DNA of 6,616 nt from Desulfobacteraceae bacterium (GTDB taxonomy: Bacteria; Desulfobacterota; Desulfobacteria; Desulfobacterales; Desulfobacteraceae). The stretch is from NCBI GenBank assembly GCA_011390435.1, contig JAABSK010000158.1, positions 1 to 6,616 of the forward strand. Direction: 5' to 3'. Below the pieces are notes generated by a model. It was not told the origin of the DNA, made no database searches, and was given only the letters and a program-made list of their open reading frames with translations. The position numbers and the translations under genes were made by a program. Below are positions 5,486 through 6,616 of this stretch, piece by piece (position 1 is the stretch's first letter; the number at the start of each line of letters is the position of its first letter).

Positions 5486-6616
5486 CAGGGGATTGATTGA
5501 ATTCAAACCCTTTGTGGGGTGTGTATGTTCCTGTAATCGAGATGGTTTTATCGTGTTCGCCATCGCATTCAACCATGAAATCAGGCGTCATGGTTTTGTT
5601 GTCTTCAATGGCGCCGCAAAAAATTTTAAGGGTGGCAGCCCGGCGTAACAGGCCGTCAATCTTCAGTTTCATGGCGGAAATCCGGGCATCGATCGATGCC
5701 AGGTCCGCTTCAAGGTCTTTTTTTCTCACCAACAGGGCTTCCAGAGAACCAGGCAGCTTTTCCAGAGCGTCAAATGTCTTTTTCACCTGGGCCACCACCT
5801 TGGTGTTGTTCCGTTTTTGAATGGCATCCATCTCTTTGTGAATGACGCTGAAATCCATGGTCTGGGTGGCGATGATCAGGGGTTTGATGAACTTGACCAG
5901 TTCCGGATCAGACGGGGCCAGCTGCGTCAGCCGTTTGAGTTCTGTCTGCAGCTGGGTCATCAGCCGTTTTTCTGTGTTTTTAAGTTCAAGCATTTCAGCA
6001 TCCACGGTTTCGATCGCCGTGAGCCGCGCTTTTTTTTCCACAAACAGGTTATTGCCGAAATGGATCACGGTTTCGCCGGAAAAGTACAACCCGGTCAAGG
6101 TCAGATTTTCCGTTTCAATCTGGTTATGGGTGATAAAGCCCTTTGATTTTTCAAAAATAACCTGGGGCGCGGAAATTTTTGAATCGATCAGTTCCTGCTT
6201 GATGGTCAGCACGCCGGTTTCAGAGATCAGTTTTGACCGGGTGGCAGCATCAATGGTAATGTCCTTGAGTGCCATGACTGAGCTGCCGGACTGGGCCTTC
6301 ATGATAATGGCTTCGTTGTTGGTAATGATGTCGCCACCATCCACAATAGTTGCTTCAATTCTGCCGTGCGCCCGGATTTTAAATCCGTTGCAGATGACGC
6401 CTACCTTCATCCGGACCGGACAGGTAAATGTGGTGCCGATGTTGCCGGTTGAATAGTCCAGGCGCACCACCTCGATCTCATCTGAGATTGTAATGGCAGT
6501 GATCTGGTTTTGAAGGTCGCGTTCAAGACTGACCACACCGGTTTTGATGGCTTTGAGATAATACCCTTTGGGGGTGCCGCTTCCCTGATAATCTTCAACC
6601 TTCTGGACACCGGGGC
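5466..6616 (-). CDS. FapA/DUF342 family protein, C-terminal part (runs off right edge)
   Basis: The frame is open from the right edge to a TAA at 5468-5466, giving 382 visible residues; the true start lies outside the window. A GTG at 6536 is only an internal valine codon, because the frame is open through it and the upstream residues fit the family. The N-terminal visible half (about 27-190) is rich in short beta strands with regularly spaced glycines and contains the family hallmark DYSTGNI (53-59), followed by repeated turns such as HGRIEATIVDGGDII. This is the right-handed beta-helix-like DUF342 domain. From about 191 to 330 the sequence is charged and helical, probably coiled coil. A short beta-rich tail ends the protein and holds two cysteines, in IFCGAI and VECDGE. 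FapA of Vibrio vulnificus links the glucose phosphotransferase component EIIA-Glc to flagellar assembly; the role of the Desulfobacterales members is unknown to me. No flagellar or chemotaxis gene is visible here. The last 20 bases overlap the end of the convergent activase-like gene. Confidence 0.82.
   Translation of the reverse strand, partial: PGVQKVEDYQGSGTPKGYYLKAIKTGVVSLERDLQNQITAITISDEIEVVRLDYSTGNIGTTFTCPVRMKVGVICNGFKIRAHGRIEATIVDGGDIITNNEAIIMKAQSGSSVMALKDITIDAATRSKLISETGVLTIKQELIDSKISAPQVIFEKSKGFITHNQIETENLTLTGLYFSGETVIHFGNNLFVEKKARLTAIETVDAEMLELKNTEKRLMTQLQTELKRLTQLAPSDPELVKFIKPLIIATQTMDFSVIHKEMDAIQKRNNTKVVAQVKKTFDALEKLPGSLEALLVRKKDLEADLASIDARISAMKLKIDGLLRRAATLKIFCGAIEDNKTMTPDFMVECDGEHDKTISITGTYTPHKGFEFNQSPVTGAQS

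Noticed and set aside
5497..5520. Palindrome TTGAATTCAA and a weak ACCC/GGGT hairpin considered as a terminator after the activase-like gene.
   Set aside because: The stems are only four or five base pairs, no T run follows, and the sequence is coding in the convergent gene.
5842..6456. A 204-codon plus-strand open frame opposite the DUF342 gene.
   Set aside because: It is serine-rich and low in complexity, as expected from the reverse strand of the beta-helix codons, while the minus-strand frame shows the DYSTGNI hallmark.
1..6616. CRISPR arrays, tRNA or rRNA genes, insertion sequences and att sites.
   Set aside because: Reading through the window showed no repeat-spacer pattern, no cloverleaf-like sequence, no transposase motif and no terminal inverted repeats. 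The DNA looks like ordinary chromosomal coding sequence of even composition.

Overview
The window looks like chromosomal DNA of an anaerobic, marine-type sulfate-reducing bacterium of the Desulfobacterales (Desulfobacteraceae-like). This is an inference from three things: a very long fused CoA-dehydratase-activase-type iron-sulfur protein, an Mrp-type cation/proton antiporter, and a base composition near 50% GC by eye. No 16S gene or other decisive marker is present, so the assignment is tentative.

Layout. Positions 1-970 (minus strand) hold the first 323 codons of mrpA, the large antiporter subunit of an Mrp Na+/H+ antiporter; the rest lies beyond the left edge. Positions 971-1237 form a divergent, AT-rich intergenic region. 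It carries a good sigma-70-like promoter candidate for mrpA, a weaker one for the rightward gene, and a cluster of GATGA-type direct and inverted repeats between them. Positions 1238-5485 (plus strand) encode one 1415-residue protein: two tandem ASKHA (BadF/BadG/BcrA/BcrD-type) ATPase domains, a four-cysteine knuckle, a DUF2229-type region and a C-terminal region resembling 2-hydroxyacyl-CoA dehydratase subunits. Positions 5466-6616 (minus strand) hold the C-terminal part of a FapA/DUF342 beta-helix plus coiled-coil protein that runs off the right edge. Its stop codon lies inside the end of the activase-like gene, giving a 20-base tail-to-tail overlap.

The three genes lie in three transcription units (leftward, rightward, leftward), so nothing shows that they form one pathway. 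The most interesting object is the 1415-residue protein. Each ASKHA domain keeps the cysteine pair that in canonical activases supplies half of a subunit-bridging [4Fe-4S] cluster, with the same 39-residue separation in both. One polypeptide could therefore form the whole two-domain ATP-driven electron donor and carry its own dehydratase-like acceptor. No separate dehydratase subunits, CoA-transferase or acyl-CoA dehydrogenase genes are visible, so the substrate is unknown. This long fused architecture is a known but poorly characterised family; I do not claim it as a new family.
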